DNA of 64,000 nt from Pholiota molesta (GCA_014925825.1 JACGCK010000007.1:868001-932000); one strand, 5' to 3'; positions 9,492 to 22,269 are shown, counted from the first letter of the stretch. Notes: generated by a model not told the origin, from the sequence alone. Made by a program: numbers and translations.

Positions 9492-10524
9492 TAAGGCAGG
9501 ACACGAGTATACTCATGGGTCTCACGGATCCCGACTTGCAAGTATTGAAGTTCTCAAATCTCATACTTGGATCTGTACAAGTAGTTTCCCACGGATGACT
9601 CAGATCCATGAGTATTTACTCACAAGTATTGGCAAGTATTCAAGGACTTGTTGCCTTACAAGTAGAGATGAGTACTTACAGGTAAACTTGCAAGTACTTG
9701 CAAAAACTCATGTATTAAATAAATTATATAGACTTATAGAATCTTAAAAGTCCTTTTGAACGATGCCAAGATTGTATTTCTAGCATAAGAATTGACAAAC
9801 TTATTAATAATTTTGTTTTTTAAGTAAGTACTTTGGGCATCTAAAAACACTTTTACCTGCAGTTCAAACGTTAACTGCCCGTACCTTTTGAAAACTTGCA
9901 CATAAATAAAAGACACGTAAATCCACAAGATACAATTTAGACCTTAATATTTGAGCAACATTCGGCTAAGCTATAATAGTATCTATGTTTTTTACTCTTT
10001 TTGACTACTTTAAAGACACTTTTGCCTATGCTTCGTTTAATATAGCCATCGCCCATTCGCAAATTGGCATACGGCTAGATATTTAAATTACCTTTTTAAC
10101 AAGCATACAACCATAATATTTGGGTGAGAATTGATTGAGATATTACAAAATGCACTCAACCACTGCATTGGCTAGTATTTTAGTTGTTTCTCCAATGTTT
10201 CTCACTCATTTCTCCACCGATTTTTGTCTTCTCTGAATTACTACATACTAAGTACAGTATACTATGCAGATACTACCATTTCAAATACTGCTCAGAGCTA
10301 CAATTAGATAAAATTCAGCAATATGATTATTAGTGCCATAGAGAATTAAATATATCAATATCCACAAGTACTTGCACAAGTATTTGCTATCCCGGAAATC
10401 CATACTCGGATCCGGACATACCCGTGGGAATGAGTGATCCAGATCTGCGAGTCAGTATACTTGCAAGTATTCCCACGAGTTGACTCACAGGTACCTGCAA
10501 GTAGACACTACTCATGCATCAGTA
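9492..10524. mobile_element. non-autonomous TIR element with ACTTGCAAGTA-type subterminal repeats
   Basis: The left end, TAAGGCAGGACACGAGT, matches the left end of the element at 54548 (TAAGGCAGAGCACGAGT). Both ends are packed with short phrases such as ACTTGCAAGTATT and GTACTTGCAAG in both orientations (9530-9715 and 10370-10510). The core (about 9740-10250) is homologous, in opposite orientation, to the core of the KDZ-like element at 56369-57878. The right end near 10524 (CATCAGTA) is less certain, and no exact target duplication is visible. TIRs beginning TAAGG fit a hAT-like or KDZ-like terminus. Confidence 0.55.
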
Positions 10525-10764
10525 ATCCCACAAATAGCTTTTTTATGCTTGGGCAAGTGAAAAAAGTGGGAAAAAGTGGGAAAGGAGCAAGTAAATAAAG
10601 CTGGGTACCAAATCTAAAAAAGCAGGGTGCTTTTCAGGCACCTCAAGGAGATGAAAAAGTCTGAAAAGCTACTAAAAGCTGAAAAAAAGTGAAAAAGTGC
10701 TAAGTGATTATATGTGTAGTAAGGTATTCTAAGTCAAAAAGCACGTTGAATGTAAGATTATACT
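10525..10764. other. A-rich spacer, no gene
   Basis: Repeated GTGAAAAAGTGGGAAAAAGTGG-like A/G runs; no coding or structural signal seen. Confidence 0.3.
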
Positions 10765-12990
10765 CTAAGATTTCGTTGGGCTACAAAAGTCAAATATGAG
10801 GGCACGGTTATGAATCAATAATGACAAATCAGCATCATGGGTTTCATCATCCGAGTCCTTGTTAACACTAGAGTGAGTGCCGCATGCAACCAACAAGTCA
10901 CTCCAATGATTGTCCAAAACACCCTGAAGCCCTGAATGATATATGTCAACCTTTTTTCCCCAGAATTCCTTCGAGAACTCCTGTACTTTCCTGGAAGGTT
11001 TCAATTGATATCGGACTGCGCGCTTGAGCTATGAAGAGGTCCATAGAAAACATGAATGAGGACCAAGGTAATTGGGAGATGATGAGTATTGTATGTGTAC
11101 TGTGGCCATGATCAGTGCAACTAACCCCTTTGGATATCCATTCTCTGAAGCTGAGCCAGATTTGAGGTGAAGAAGAGGTGTTGCAAGGCTGATGATGAAC
11201 TTCAAAAGCAAACAGTCTTCAGGAAACTAGAGAAAAGTTGTTGAACAAGTTCATAAGTCAATGAATGGACACTCACTTTATAGTCACCATGGCAATTATC
11301 GATTGGAGAATCTGCAGGTGATGGGACTTTGAAAAAGAGTGGCCCATCTATATGCAGAACCAACGAAGCCACTCTTTGGATTCTTTCTCCCCAAGGGGTG
11401 CAATCTGTGCTTTCACAACATTGATAGCACTCAAACCAATATTCAATTGCTTCTTGTTGACTCGGTTATATGCCTAATGTGTCGAAGAAAGGTAGGTTCA
11501 GCTTCATTAAGGTCAAGGTAAAAGAGAAACATGACATAAAGTTTGAATGTACCAGAAAATGAATGCTATCTGAAGATGTCACGTCATAGTCAATATCTGG
11601 GTACACTTCTTGAATAATAGACTGAAACAATTTGACAAATTGGTTGCTGCCCTTGTAAAAGCCATCGAACGGCTGGTCAGATGTAAAGAATTTGTCGTAT
11701 AGGGTGGGGAGAAAGGTGGTTCACCACTTTGTCTGGGCAAATTCTGGCAAGTCGGACATTTGGACATTGTTTCCGTTTAGGTGTTTTGCCTTTGCCTTTG
11801 CCTTTACTGGTGCTGTGATTGGCATTGGTTTTGTGGATCTCTCAGCCTTGACTTGAATGGCAGGCCTGGAGCGTGGCATGGAACCTTGGCCGCAATCTTC
11901 TTAGCGGCTGGGTGTGGGACATATTCAATGTCATCATCCATACTGGAGGACTTGGAAATGCAAACGAGCTGTGAAAAGCATTAGAATTATGCTTCAAACT
12001 ACTAGACAAAAATGAAATGTGCACTTCATTCTGACGAGTCAGATCACACTTTGCTGATTGACTACCCCAGGCCACCTCTGCATCTGTGAGTACTTTGCAA
12101 GAGGAGTCTTTGGAAAACGGATTCACGGCCTCGGTGTCAGAGTCATCAAGGCCACCAGCTGATATCTGGACATGGGAATGTTTCTTGGGAAGTTTGGCAC
12201 CGGTAATAGTCTTAGTGTTCCAATCAGACCGAAGTCTAGATGTGAACATGACTTTTTTAGGCAATCTGTTTATCAACAACCAACATGATGCAGAAGTACA
12301 TGTTGAATGCCAAAAGCACTTACTTCTTCCCACCCTTCTTGTTCTCTTTACCACTCCCTGCCTTTGCTTCAAGTGCCTTTACCTTCTTCTCCAATGCTCT
12401 ATTGGCCTCCTGTTGGCTTGAGGTCAGTATTTATGGATTAGAATCAACTAGTTGAGCACTTACCTTCAATAATTCAGCCCCATCAGCCTCTGACTCATTG
12501 GAGTCTGACCCATCAGATACATTGTCATATCCAGTGAATTCCTCTCCATCCAAATCAGTGTCACGGTCAAGGTCGGCAAAGGTTCTGACTGCATGAGCAG
12601 TGGTTTCTGCTCTATTATAATCTTCTTCAGTGTCCATGTGTACCATAGCTTGATTTTTTTCTTTGGTAAGCAATCACAGTCATTCTTTTTCCAATTCAGC
12701 CTTCACCTTACCAGCAGCCATTTCATCCTTAGTTCATTGTTTCCTGCATTGAGCTCCTGGGAGTGGTGGTTTTAGTTCATACTGAACATCAGACTGGTGA
12801 GTGAGGAGGCTGGCTTCTCCTGGCTTCCTTGGTATGTGTGACTGACAGTCTTGCCTTCTTTGCAGGGACTATGGCCTCGGGCTGAGGGATCACTGTGTTG
12901 TCTATGTCAATGGTGGCCTCATCAACTTCATGTTGGCGTTTATTTTTACGGCCAGTGAGTTTTGGTTTTGCCCCGGCAGAGCTTGTTCAG
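10765..12990 (-). pseudogene. decayed multi-exon gene, uncharacterised agaricomycete protein family
   Basis: Minus-strand exons can be followed in pieces. Near 12990-12790 is a basic leader (GRKNKRQHEVDEATIDIDN). At 12673-12440 is an acidic segment (DLDRDTDLDGEEFTGYDNVS). At 12230-12030 is KHSHVQISAGGLDDSDTEAV. At 11770-11571 is FLPTLYDKFFTSDQPFDGFY, then IIQEVYPDIDYDV. At 11500-11350 is AYNRVNKKQLNIGLSAINVV. At 11220-11090 is KNGYPKGLVALIMATV-like sequence, and at 11004-10765 is KEFWGKKVDIYHSGLQG. This order resembles a widely repeated hypothetical protein of mushroom-forming fungi that I cannot name. Stops and shifted frames (for example near 11350 and 12800) indicate decay. No catalytic motif is seen. 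Confidence 0.4.
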
Positions 12991-13430
12991 ACTCAACAAC
13001 TGATATATTGTCAGCTTTCCAAGGGCAGCCATGTTTCGCAGCTTTCTAAGTTGGGAGCAGGTTACCCAGAACATTTTTGTGAGGCGAATCATGAGTGTGG
13101 GCCATGTGGTCAATGTCATTGTAGCAAGTTGGTAGCAAGGATGTGCATCACTTGGCAGACTGGAGAAGCAAGCTGGAGATGGATGTTTGGGCTTGAACTT
13201 TGGGGCAGGATGTTGCAATGTGGTGTGGTGTCAGTATGGTCCAGGAGGTGTAAGAGGGCTATACTTCTGCAATATTACCATTACACCAAAAGGTCGAATA
13301 ACTGAATGAATAATCATTCAGCCACTCAGAAATATATATGCTGTATGAGTCTGGGCCACCAGACTTACAGGAGGGTTAGGTAACAGGTTTTTAACTTTTC
13401 GTGTCAAATCCCCAAAGGTGGCATAGTTTG
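12991..13430. other. no gene identified
   Basis: Open frames exist on both strands at 12946-13305 but carry no recognisable domain. The stretch separates the relic gene from the Plavaka transposase. Confidence 0.3.
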
Positions 13431-13504
13431 TTTGTTTGTTTCAGATGTGTTAAAACTGTTTGCATCCCTGGCAATACATTTGCTTTCTTTCTCCTGCTAC
13501 CAAG

Positions 13505-13803
13505 TGCTCAGATACCCAAAAATTTTCCTTGCACCTATCCAAACTGCCACCGCACAGTCAAGCGTTTGTCAAACTGAACTCAGCATTACAATACTCATCA
13601 TCGACCTCTTTCTCCCGACTTGGAGCCAGATCCAGCACTTCAGTTTCACATCAAATACCACCCCAAACTCAACGGTATGTTCTTCAACTTTTTCTATTCT
13701 TCGGAGACAATCTCAGCAAACCTATAGCATTGCCGTGCAATATTCATGGAAAGTTTTTACCCCAGTTTACCCGACCACAACCTCTTAATGCCCCCAACAC
13801 CAC
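13505..13803 (+). pseudogene. Plavaka-type transposase, N-terminal fragment
   Basis: The frame around 13525-13600 reads FPCTYPNCHRTVKRLSN, then TQHYNTHHRPLSP: the C-x4-C...H-x4-H zinc finger that opens Plavaka transposases (CACTA-related, common in agaricomycetes). A TAA or TGA interrupts it shortly after RLSN. Coding similarity stops at 13803, where a TIR element (13804-17964) is inserted. The gene resumes at about 17972 with NPWNPFEDCLAFNWAHYHY, the region that normally follows. ACACCAC flanks both sides of the insertion. Confidence 0.65.
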
Positions 13804-14289
13804 CACATAGCAATGTACCACCATAATGTGCAACATGGTCCACCGACACACTACAGTGTAGTGTGTCATGTGGAGCCACCGAATGTTGGTGGGTTGGTGA
13901 ACTTCATGAACTGTTTTAGGAAGGTGATTAAAAGGCTGTGATTGGCTGAGGGGTTACCACAGCCAACAGCAGCACCGGTGGTGGTCAGCTATCTGAGGGG
14001 GACCAATTTTAGGGCAACTGGAAAACAGCTATTGTATCTGGGCTACAATAGTGTCACTGGTATTGGAGAGCACCAGGATTAAAATCAGAAATTAGCACAG
14101 CTATATGTATTGTAATATTCTCAATAAATTCTGCATCAGCAGATTTTGTACAAATTGGACCGGCATATGGGTTGTATCAATGTTACAAAAATCGCCGGCG
14201 AAAGCGGGAGCGAAATACATTTGATATTGGCAAGACTGAGCAGTGGTCGCATCAATTTTAAAAATCGCCGGTGGAAGCACAAGTGAAAC

Positions 14290-15430
14290 ACACTCGGTAT
14301 CATGTATTCTGACTGAGCACTGGGTGTATATCAGCTCTTGAAAATTGAAGGCCACAGCACCAGCAAAACACGCGCAATAGTGCGCATTCAGACCGAGCAC
14401 TGGTGGCATTTTAATTCTACAAAATTGCTGGCGACAGCACCAGCAACATATGTTCAGTATTGTGCATTCAGACCGAGCAATGGTTTTTCAAATATACAAA
14501 ATCACCAGCGACAGTGCCAGTGACATACAGTCGGTATTGTGCATTCAGACCAAGCACTGGTGGCATTTTGATTCTACAAAAATCGCCAGCCACTGCACCA
14601 GCAAAACACACTCAATAGCACACACATTTGGTATTGCGCATTCAGACTGAGCAATGGTTGTATTTTTAAATATACAAAATTGCCGGCAACAGTGCCAGTG
14701 ACATACAGTCGGTATTGTGCATTCAGACCAAGCACTGGTGGCATTTTGATTCTACAAAAATCGCCAGCCACTGCACCAGCAAAACACACTCAATAGCACA
14801 CACATTTGGTATTGCGCATTCAGACTGAGCAATGGTTGTATTTTTAAATATACAAAATTGCCGGCAACAGTGCCAGTGACATATGTTTGGTATTGTGCAT
14901 TCAGACCATGCACTGGTGGCATGTTAGTTCTACAAAAATTGCTGGCCACTGCACCAGCAAAACACACTCAATAGTGCACTGTCAGATCGAGCACCAGTGG
15001 CATCTCAATTCTACAAAAATCACTGGCAACTGTGCCAGCAAAACATGCTCAATAGCGTGCATTGGTTGTATTTTATTGTACAAAAATTGCCGGTGACAGC
15101 ACCAGTAAAATACGCTCAATAGCATGCATTTAGACCCTGACGGACCAGTTCTATTTTTTTTTGAAAAATTGCTGGCAACCAAAACACATGGAATAGCATG
15201 CAGTGGGACCGATGCAGCTTGGGCTGACACACCAGTTAAGCACTGGTTATATTTTTTTGTAAAAGATCGCCGGCTACAGGTGGAACAAAACACATTAGAT
15301 AGCATGCATTTGGACCAACACACCAATCCTATTTTATTTTTAAAAATTGCCGGCACCAAAACACATTGAATAGCAGGAATTGGACCAATGCACCAGTTCT
15401 ATTTTATTTTTGAAAAATCACCGGCTACAG
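14290..15430. repeat. left subterminal array, units of about 100 bp
   Basis: About a dozen degenerate units, each with a phrase like GCATTCAGACCGAGCACTGG, then T/A-rich CTACAAAA, then TCGCCGGC/TGCCAGCAACA and CAGCACCAGCAAAACA. A block at 14523-14700 is repeated almost exactly at 14701-14880, showing recent local duplication. The mirror array is at 16390-17590. Confidence 0.8.
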
Positions 15431-16389
15431 AAAGAACATGTTACTGGTCATTTCTGGTACAGTTACTATATCTGGGATGCCATCAGTGGCTCAAATCATG
15501 CTTTCCCCCTCCAAAGTACACTGTAATTTCTCTCTATATTCTTGATAGATTTGCATGATTCTTTTTTCAATTTATATCTACTTGTAATGAGAAAGATTCC
15601 GGCACAGTTGTTGTGATTTTATATTAGTTGTACCACTATATATGACCTGATTCTGCTTTTCCTGATGAGGAGCACTCTTTGGATCTTCCTCAATATTCAA
15701 GATTTTACCAAGAGAATACTTTTGTTATTGGACATAATTAAAATAATTACTGGGAGAATAGTTTACAGGATTTTAGAGCTATGTATTGGATCTGTGCTGT
15801 GAATACATCATGCCCAGCAGTGTTACAGTGGTGAACTATGTTTAAATCTTGTTAAAATCATGGTACATAACATTGTTTTAGACATATCTTCCCATCCCCT
15901 GGCTCGATTTCCTTCTGGTGTATCTCATTCTGTAGGTATACATAAGTGCATCCTAAATCCAGAAGGGCAGCATTTCAGAGCATCTATTAGCAATTCAGGA
16001 CCCATAATACACACTTCCACACCTCAAGACCATCTTTTCTTGACATTGTCATCATACACCATTCCACAAACCTGCAAACTACTGTTAAAGTCAATGAATG
16101 ATTTCTATTTACTGTCTGAAGAATTCCCATACCAGTAGATTAAGTCTTTAATAAGATCTAGATAGTGCTCCTGGGTGTGAAACTAAAATAACCTTATATC
16201 AAGTGCTACAAGAGTAATTTAATCAAAGCAACATGGTGGGAAGCATATTTCAGTTAGTAGATATTATTTACCAAAAGAATTACATGAATTGAACAAGAAT
16301 TGAGCAAGAAATGATACCCTACTTTGAGGGGGGGAAGGAGCATAAGCCACTGATGGATTGCCAAAAATAGCAATCGGGGTCCTTTTTAA

Positions 16390-17590
16390 TAGAACTAGGC
16401 CGTCAGGGTCTAAATGTGTGCTATTGAGCGTATTTTGCTGGTGTAGTTGCTGGCAATTTTTGTACAATAAAATATGACCATTGCTCGGTCTAAATGCACA
16501 ATACTGAATGTATATCCCTGGTGCTGTTGCCAGCAATTTTTAAGAGCTGATATATGACTGGTGCTTGGTCAGAATACGCAATACCAAGTGTGTTTTACTG
16601 GCGCTGTTGCTGGCAATTTTTGTGGAGAAAATGCAACCAGTGCACAGTCTGAGTGTGCACTACCAAACATGTGTTGCTGGCACTGTCGCCGGCAATTTTG
16701 TATATTTAAAATACAACCATTGCTCAGTTTAAATGCACGCTATTGAGTGTATTTTGCTGGTGCAGTCACTGGTGATTTCTGTAGAATTAAAATGCCACCG
16801 GTGCTTGGCCTGAATGCACAATACCGGCGCTATGAGCATGTTTTGCTGGTGCAGTCACCAGCAATTTTTGTAGAATCAAAATGCCACCAGTGCTCAGTCT
16901 GAATGCACAATACTGAATGTATGTTGCTGGTGCTGTCACCGGCAATTTTGTAGAGTTAAAATGCCACTGGTGCTTGGTCTGAATGCACGCTATTGAGCAT
17001 GTTTTGCTGGTGCAGCCACCGGTGATTTTTGTATAATTAAAATGCCACCAGTGCACAGTCTGAATGTGCAATACCAAATGTATGTCACTGGTGCTGTCGC
17101 CGGAGATTTTGTATATTTAAAATACAACCATTGCTCGGTCTGAATATGCAATACTGAATGTGCATGCTATTGAGTGTGTTTTGCTGGTGCAGTGGCCGGC
17201 GATTTTTGTAGAATTAAAATACCACCAGTGCTCGGTCTGAATGCACAATACCAAATGTATGTTGCTGGTGCTGTCACCAGCGATTTGCTCGGTGTAAATG
17301 CATGATATTAAATGTATATTGCTGGTGCTGTGGCCAGCAACTTTTAAGAGCTGATATATGACCAGTGCTTGGTCAGAAAACACAATAACTAGTGTGTTTC
17401 ACTGGTGCTGCCACTGGCAATTTTTGAAATTGACACAACCACTGCTCAGTCTTGCCCAATATCAAATGTATTTTGGTGCCAGCAATTTTTAAAAATAAAA
17501 TAGGATCAGTGTATTGGTCCAAATGCATGCTATTTAATGTGTTTTGTTCCCCCTGTAGCTGGCAATTTTTTACAAGAAATATGACTGGTG
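16390..17590. repeat. right subterminal array, inverted copy of the left array
   Basis: The same units in reverse complement (TGCTGGTGCAGTCACCGGCG, CCAGTGCTCGGTCTGAATGC and variants). Unit order differs from the left array, so the arrays have evolved partly independently. Confidence 0.8.
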
Positions 17591-17971
17591 CTTAATTGGT
17601 GCATCAGCCCCAATCAAATCAAGTTTTCAAAGATGCATCGTTTATTAAGAATACTACAATTCATATAATAGCCCTAATTTAAATGTCTACATTTGTGCTG
17701 TCCAACACCGGTGACAGTTTTGTAGCCCCGGTGTAATGCTCTTTTCCCTGTCACCAAAAACCGGTCACCCTATAAATCACTGACCACCCCCAGTGCTTGG
17801 CTTTGCTGTGGTGACCCCTCAGCCAATCAGATCTCATTCAGCGCCTTCCTAAAACAATTTAAGAAATCCACTGACCCACTGACATTTGGTGGCTCCGCAT
17901 GACATGCTACACTCTATTATGTTGGTGGACCACATTGCATGTTACCATGGTACATTGTTACCTGACACCAC

Positions 17972-20325
17972 TGAAGACAACCCCTGGAATCCGTTCGAGG
18001 ATTGTCTTGCATTCAATTGGGCTCATTATCATTACATGTAACTTCAATCTTCTGAACGAGTGATCAATAAAGGACTGGACCTCTGGCTAGCTTCAGTGTT
18101 GAAGGCCAGCAATGATACACCTCTGCCTTGGGCTTCAGCAAAGGAAATGTATGAGACTATTGACTCAATACAGGAAGGCAACGTGCCATTTAAAACTATC
18201 CAATTCAAATATTTGGGCCCACTACCTCCTAATCCTCCTTATTGGATGATGCAATTCTATGAACTCTGTACACGGGACTCTCATAAACTACTACACAATC
18301 AGCTTGCAACAACAGACTTTTCAGATGCCTTTGACTACAGACCTTACTGACAATTCAACCATACAAGGGATCATGTATGGTCCAACCTGATGTCTGGAGA
18401 TTGGGCATGGACTGAAGCGGTATGTGTATTATTTGATATAATTATTTCTTAAGCTGACTTCATTTTAGGATACTGTTGCCGAAGACAAATGCACGCATGG
18501 GTCAATGCTGGTGCCTATTGTGGCTGGCAGTGACAAAACCACAGTTTCTGTTGCTACAGGCCACCAGAAATACCATCCAGTTTATATGTCCCCCGGAAAC
18601 CTCACAAATACAGCTTGATGTGCACATGGAAATGGAATTTTTCCAGTCGCATTTCTACCTATCCCAAAAAGTTGGTATCTAATTCTTTTGATCTATTTTA
18701 CCAATTAGATTCTAATATTTCATTTCAGCAAATAAACGTCAATGAAATCAACCAGAATATCAGTGCTTCTGTCGACAACTATATCATACATGCCTGGCTT
18801 GAATTTTTGCACCTCTTCGCGCAGGAATGACTACGCCAGAGGTTGTCCATTGCCCTGATGGCCATTTCCGCAAAGTCATATATAGTCTAGGTCCATATAT
18901 TGCTGACTATCCAGAGCAAGTTTGGCTTGCAGGTGTTGTCCAAGGCTGGTGTCCAAAGTACGTGACTGCATTTCTATGGTTGAATCTTGAATGTGCTGAC
19001 TAGCCCAACTAGATGTGAAGCTAACCCAAAAGATCTTGATGGTAATTTTCAAGAGACACGTCGCTGATGACATGAACGAACAGATTTTATTAGCCAATGT
19101 TTTGATCCAGGTATTGCATGGGACAATTATGGGATCTGGAGCGATGTTGTTGTAAGTCTTCTTTGTTCTTTTGTAACATGGTTTCTGACTCATAGTATCA
19201 CTATTGTTACCCTTAGCCATTCATGCATGGATTCCCTTGTGCTGACATTCATGTCCTTCTGTCACACGATCTACTTCACCAGCTCATCAAGGGTGCATTT
19301 AAAGACCACTTGGTGGCATGGGTAAATGAGTATATTCATAAAGCTAATCATGAAAGTGATGTGCTTGAGATAATACATGATATCGATCAATGGTATGTGA
19401 AGTGATTTAGTAATAATATACATTGGCTAATTGAACTCAACCAGCATCTCTGCAGTTCCGCCATATGCTGGTCTTCGGTGTTTTAGTGAAGGACAAGACT
19501 TTGAACAATGGACAGGGGATGATTCAAAGGCCTTAATGAAGGTAAGATTGCATATTTTCTATTGAAACTCGTGCTGAATTATTGCATACATAGGTCTATA
19601 TTGCTGCTATTTCTGGTCAATTACCTTCAAAAATAGTTCACTGCATGTTGGCCTTTATGAACATTTGCTACATATTTCGGTGAAACGTAATTGCGAATGC
19701 TGCTCTAAAGACAGCTGAGGTCCTCCTTGTGCAATTCCATCAACTTCGATCGGTTTTTATTACTGAAGGAGTTTGCACATCAATTTCATTGCCATGTCAG
19801 CATGCTCTACCCCATTATCCCATTTCGATCCCCATGTTTGGCTATCCAAATGGCCTCTGCTCATCAATCACAGAGTCGAAGCATATCAAAGCTGTGAAAG
19901 AGCCTTGGTGCCAATTGAGTTGATTCAAGGTGCTCATCCAAATGTTATGCACAATCAACCAACTAGAGAAGATGGCTACTTTATGAAGAAGATTTCGATG
20001 AGAAGATATGTTGAATGGAAGCACGGCTGCTGATTTCATGATCTCTGGTGATGAAGACAAAGCTAGCGGTAGTAAAAATGAGGCAGATCACAGTAATAAA
20101 GGCAATGGCGAGGACAATATTGGTGGAGAGAGAGATGAAGTTAATGAGTGTGTAGATGATGCTGGACCCAAAAATGGTCCACAATCTCTTTTGTCAATCA
20201 CACTGCTTCACCAGGTACATGACCGGTTTATTCTCATCATATAGTACACTCACATTATCTTCCTCAATTACTAGAGCGACATTATCCCAAGGACCTTCAC
20301 AATCTGGCACAGTACATCAATGAAC
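17972..20325 (+). pseudogene. Plavaka-type transposase, central part (DDE domain region), degraded
   Basis: After the insertion the gene reads INKGLDLWLASVLKASNDT, then PPYWMMQFYELCTRD and FDYRPY. An intron (about 18421-18470) follows, then THGSMLVPIVAGSDKTTVSV and ATGHQKYHPVYMSPGNL, with CAHGNGIFPVAFLPIPK after it. Next come FAPLRAGMTTPEVVHCPDGH and VIYSLGPYIADYPEQVWLAG (about 18825-18955), GIWSDVVPFMHGFPCADIHV, LLSHDLLHQLIKGAFKDHL and VPPYAGLRCFSEGQDFEQW. The order is that of Plavaka transposases, which move by cut-and-paste. Decay includes TAA after YRPY, TGA in NTAxCAHGNG (18616-18620 region), and several shifted frames after 19700. A second TIR element (20326-22269) interrupts the gene at the sequence encoding YINEP. 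Confidence 0.75.
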
Positions 20326-22269
20326 CAGTACTTTACCCTCCAGTACCCCTTAGCAGTGCTCGCCAGTGGTGAGCACTGCTGAACCACTGATTTTCAGTGG
20401 TCACCACTGGTGAACCACTGATTTTCAGTGGTCACCACTGGTGAACCACTGATCTTCAGTGGTCACCACTGGTGAACCACTGATCTTCAGTGGTCACCAC
20501 TGGTGAACCACTGATCTTCAGTGGTCACCACTGGTGAACCACTGATCTTCAGTGGTCACCACTGGTGAACCACTGATCTTCAGTGGTCTTCAGTGGTTAT
20601 CAGTGGTCACCACTGCTCAACTACTGGTCAACCACTAATCTTCAGTGGTCACCACTAGTTGTCAGTGGTTGTCAGTGGTTGTCAGTAGTTGTTAGTGATC
20701 AACCATTGGTCAACCACTGATCTTCAGTGGTCTTCAGTGGTCAACCACTAGCCACCAGTGGTTGTCAGTGGTCAGTAGTTAGCAGTGGTTGACCACTGAT
20801 CTTTGGGGGTCTTCTGTGATTGCCAGTGGTCACTAGTGGTCTTCAGTGGTCAACTATTGGTCAATAGTGGTCAGCTAGTGGTCTTTAGTAGTCAACCACT
20901 AGTTAACCACTAGTCTTTACTGCTCTTCAGTGGTTGCAAATGATTAATCACTAGTTATTACCAAGCACCACTAGTTCCACTACTGACTTCTTAATATTAG
21001 TCCAGATTAGACTTTTAAACACTCAAAAGAAGTAGAATTCAACAATAGAAATATTTCAGTCACTACTAGATTTACTCTCCCCCTTCTCCTTCTCCTCCTC
21101 CTTATCTTTCTTCTTACTTTCTTCATTTTCTTTAGCACTGTTTGTCTCATTATTATCACTTTCTATACTACTATCAGATCTGTTTCTTCTAGATTGCTAT
21201 GGTATATCATGGTTGTTGGATTTCTTTTCAATCTTGATGTGAACATGTTTTGCCTAGTAGAATAGTATTGAATACAAGAAGCACTTAAAGTGCTTGGACA
21301 CCATGCACTTGAGAATTGAGTTGAATCTAGTCATTCAGCTATTGAGCTACTCACCAGCTTTTGTGTTGAATTCTCACACCTGAATAAAGATGTTGAAATA
21401 AATATAGATATAAAACTCTCAGGCCAAAAATAGAGAGACTACGTTGTCCCGCCATAGCCCACTAGCTACTCAGGACACTACTTTCTGACTGACTTCCCAT
21501 CCCTGGGTAGAGGATTTGCTTAACTTAAGCCAACCAGCACAGATAACCACTCTATTCCAAGTCACTGTCTTGGCTCCTGCCCAAACTCAGAGCATATCAT
21601 GGGTTGACTAGTGGTAACCACTAAAGACCACTAGCAACCACTGAAGACCTCTAAAGATCAGTGGTGACCACTAAAGAGCATTGACAACCACTGATAACCA
21701 GTGGTGACCACTAAAGAGCACTGACAACCACTGATAACCAGTGGTAACTACTGGTGAGGTCACCACTGGTTATCAGTGGTTGACCACTAACAACCACTAA
21801 AGACTACTGAGGATCAGTGTGAAGATCAGTGGTTGACTAGTGGTTGACCACTGAAGAGTACTGATAACCACTGATGACTAGTGATTGACCACTGAAGACC
21901 ACTGACGATCAGTGGTTTACCAGTGGTGACCACTGAAGACCACTGATGATCAGTGGTTTACCAGTGGTGACCACTGAAGACCACTGAAGATCACTGAAGA
22001 TTACTGAAGATCACTGAAGATTACTGAAGATTAGTGGTTCACCAGTGGTGACCACTGGTAAGCAGTGCTCACCAGTGGTGAGCAGTGGTTACCACTGGTA
22101 ATTTATACCACTGGTTACCAGTGGTTGAGCAGTGGTGAGCAGTGGTCCTAATTCTTCAATTAAGCTTTTAGATAGGCATTATATGGTAGAATTTCATTTT
22201 CAACTAGTGGTCACCACTGCTCAACCACTGCTCTGCCACTGCTTAGGGGTGCTGGAGTGTAAAGACCTC
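20326..22269. mobile_element. 1.9-kb TIR element built from CCACTGATCTTCAGTGGTCA-type repeats
   Basis: The left end is CAGTACTTTACCCTCCAGTA and the right end, reverse complemented, is GAGGTCTTTACACTCCAGCA. The TIR continues as CCCCTTAGCAGTG / CCCCTAAGCAGTG. CAATGAAC is present at 20318-20325 and again at 22270-22277 (8-bp duplication, possibly 9), and the split Plavaka codons rejoin exactly there. The left subterminal region (20345-20960) is near-tandem repeats of ACCACTGRTYTTCAGTGGTC, themselves palindromic. The right region (21600-22240) has the same motif inverted. The middle, about 600 bp, has no transposase. Confidence 0.75.

Larger units (their letters stand above)
13804..17964. mobile_element. 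4.2-kb non-autonomous TIR element with very long subterminal repeat arrays
   Basis: The ends are CACATAGCAATGTACC (left) and the reverse complement of CAGGTAACAATGTACC (right). The TIR stays similar for about 160 bp (left 13804-13970, right 17800-17964; both contain GATTGGCTGAGGGGT). The flanks repeat ACACCAC (13797-13803 and 17965-17971), a 7-bp target duplication, or 8 bp with one A/G mismatch. Inside each TIR lies an array of units of about 95-110 bp (14290-15430 and, inverted, 16390-17590). The unique middle (15450-16330) has no transposase; its one open frame (15860-16138) is unassigned. The middle shares TATCTCATTCTGTAGGTAT and neighbouring sequence with the element at 40730-43134, so both belong to one family. 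It sits in the Plavaka gene. Confidence 0.75.

Noticed and set aside
20345..22240. CRISPR-like or satellite array from the regular CCACTG repeats
   Set aside because: The organism is fungal, spacers are not unique, and TIRs plus a target duplication bound the arrays as a transposon.
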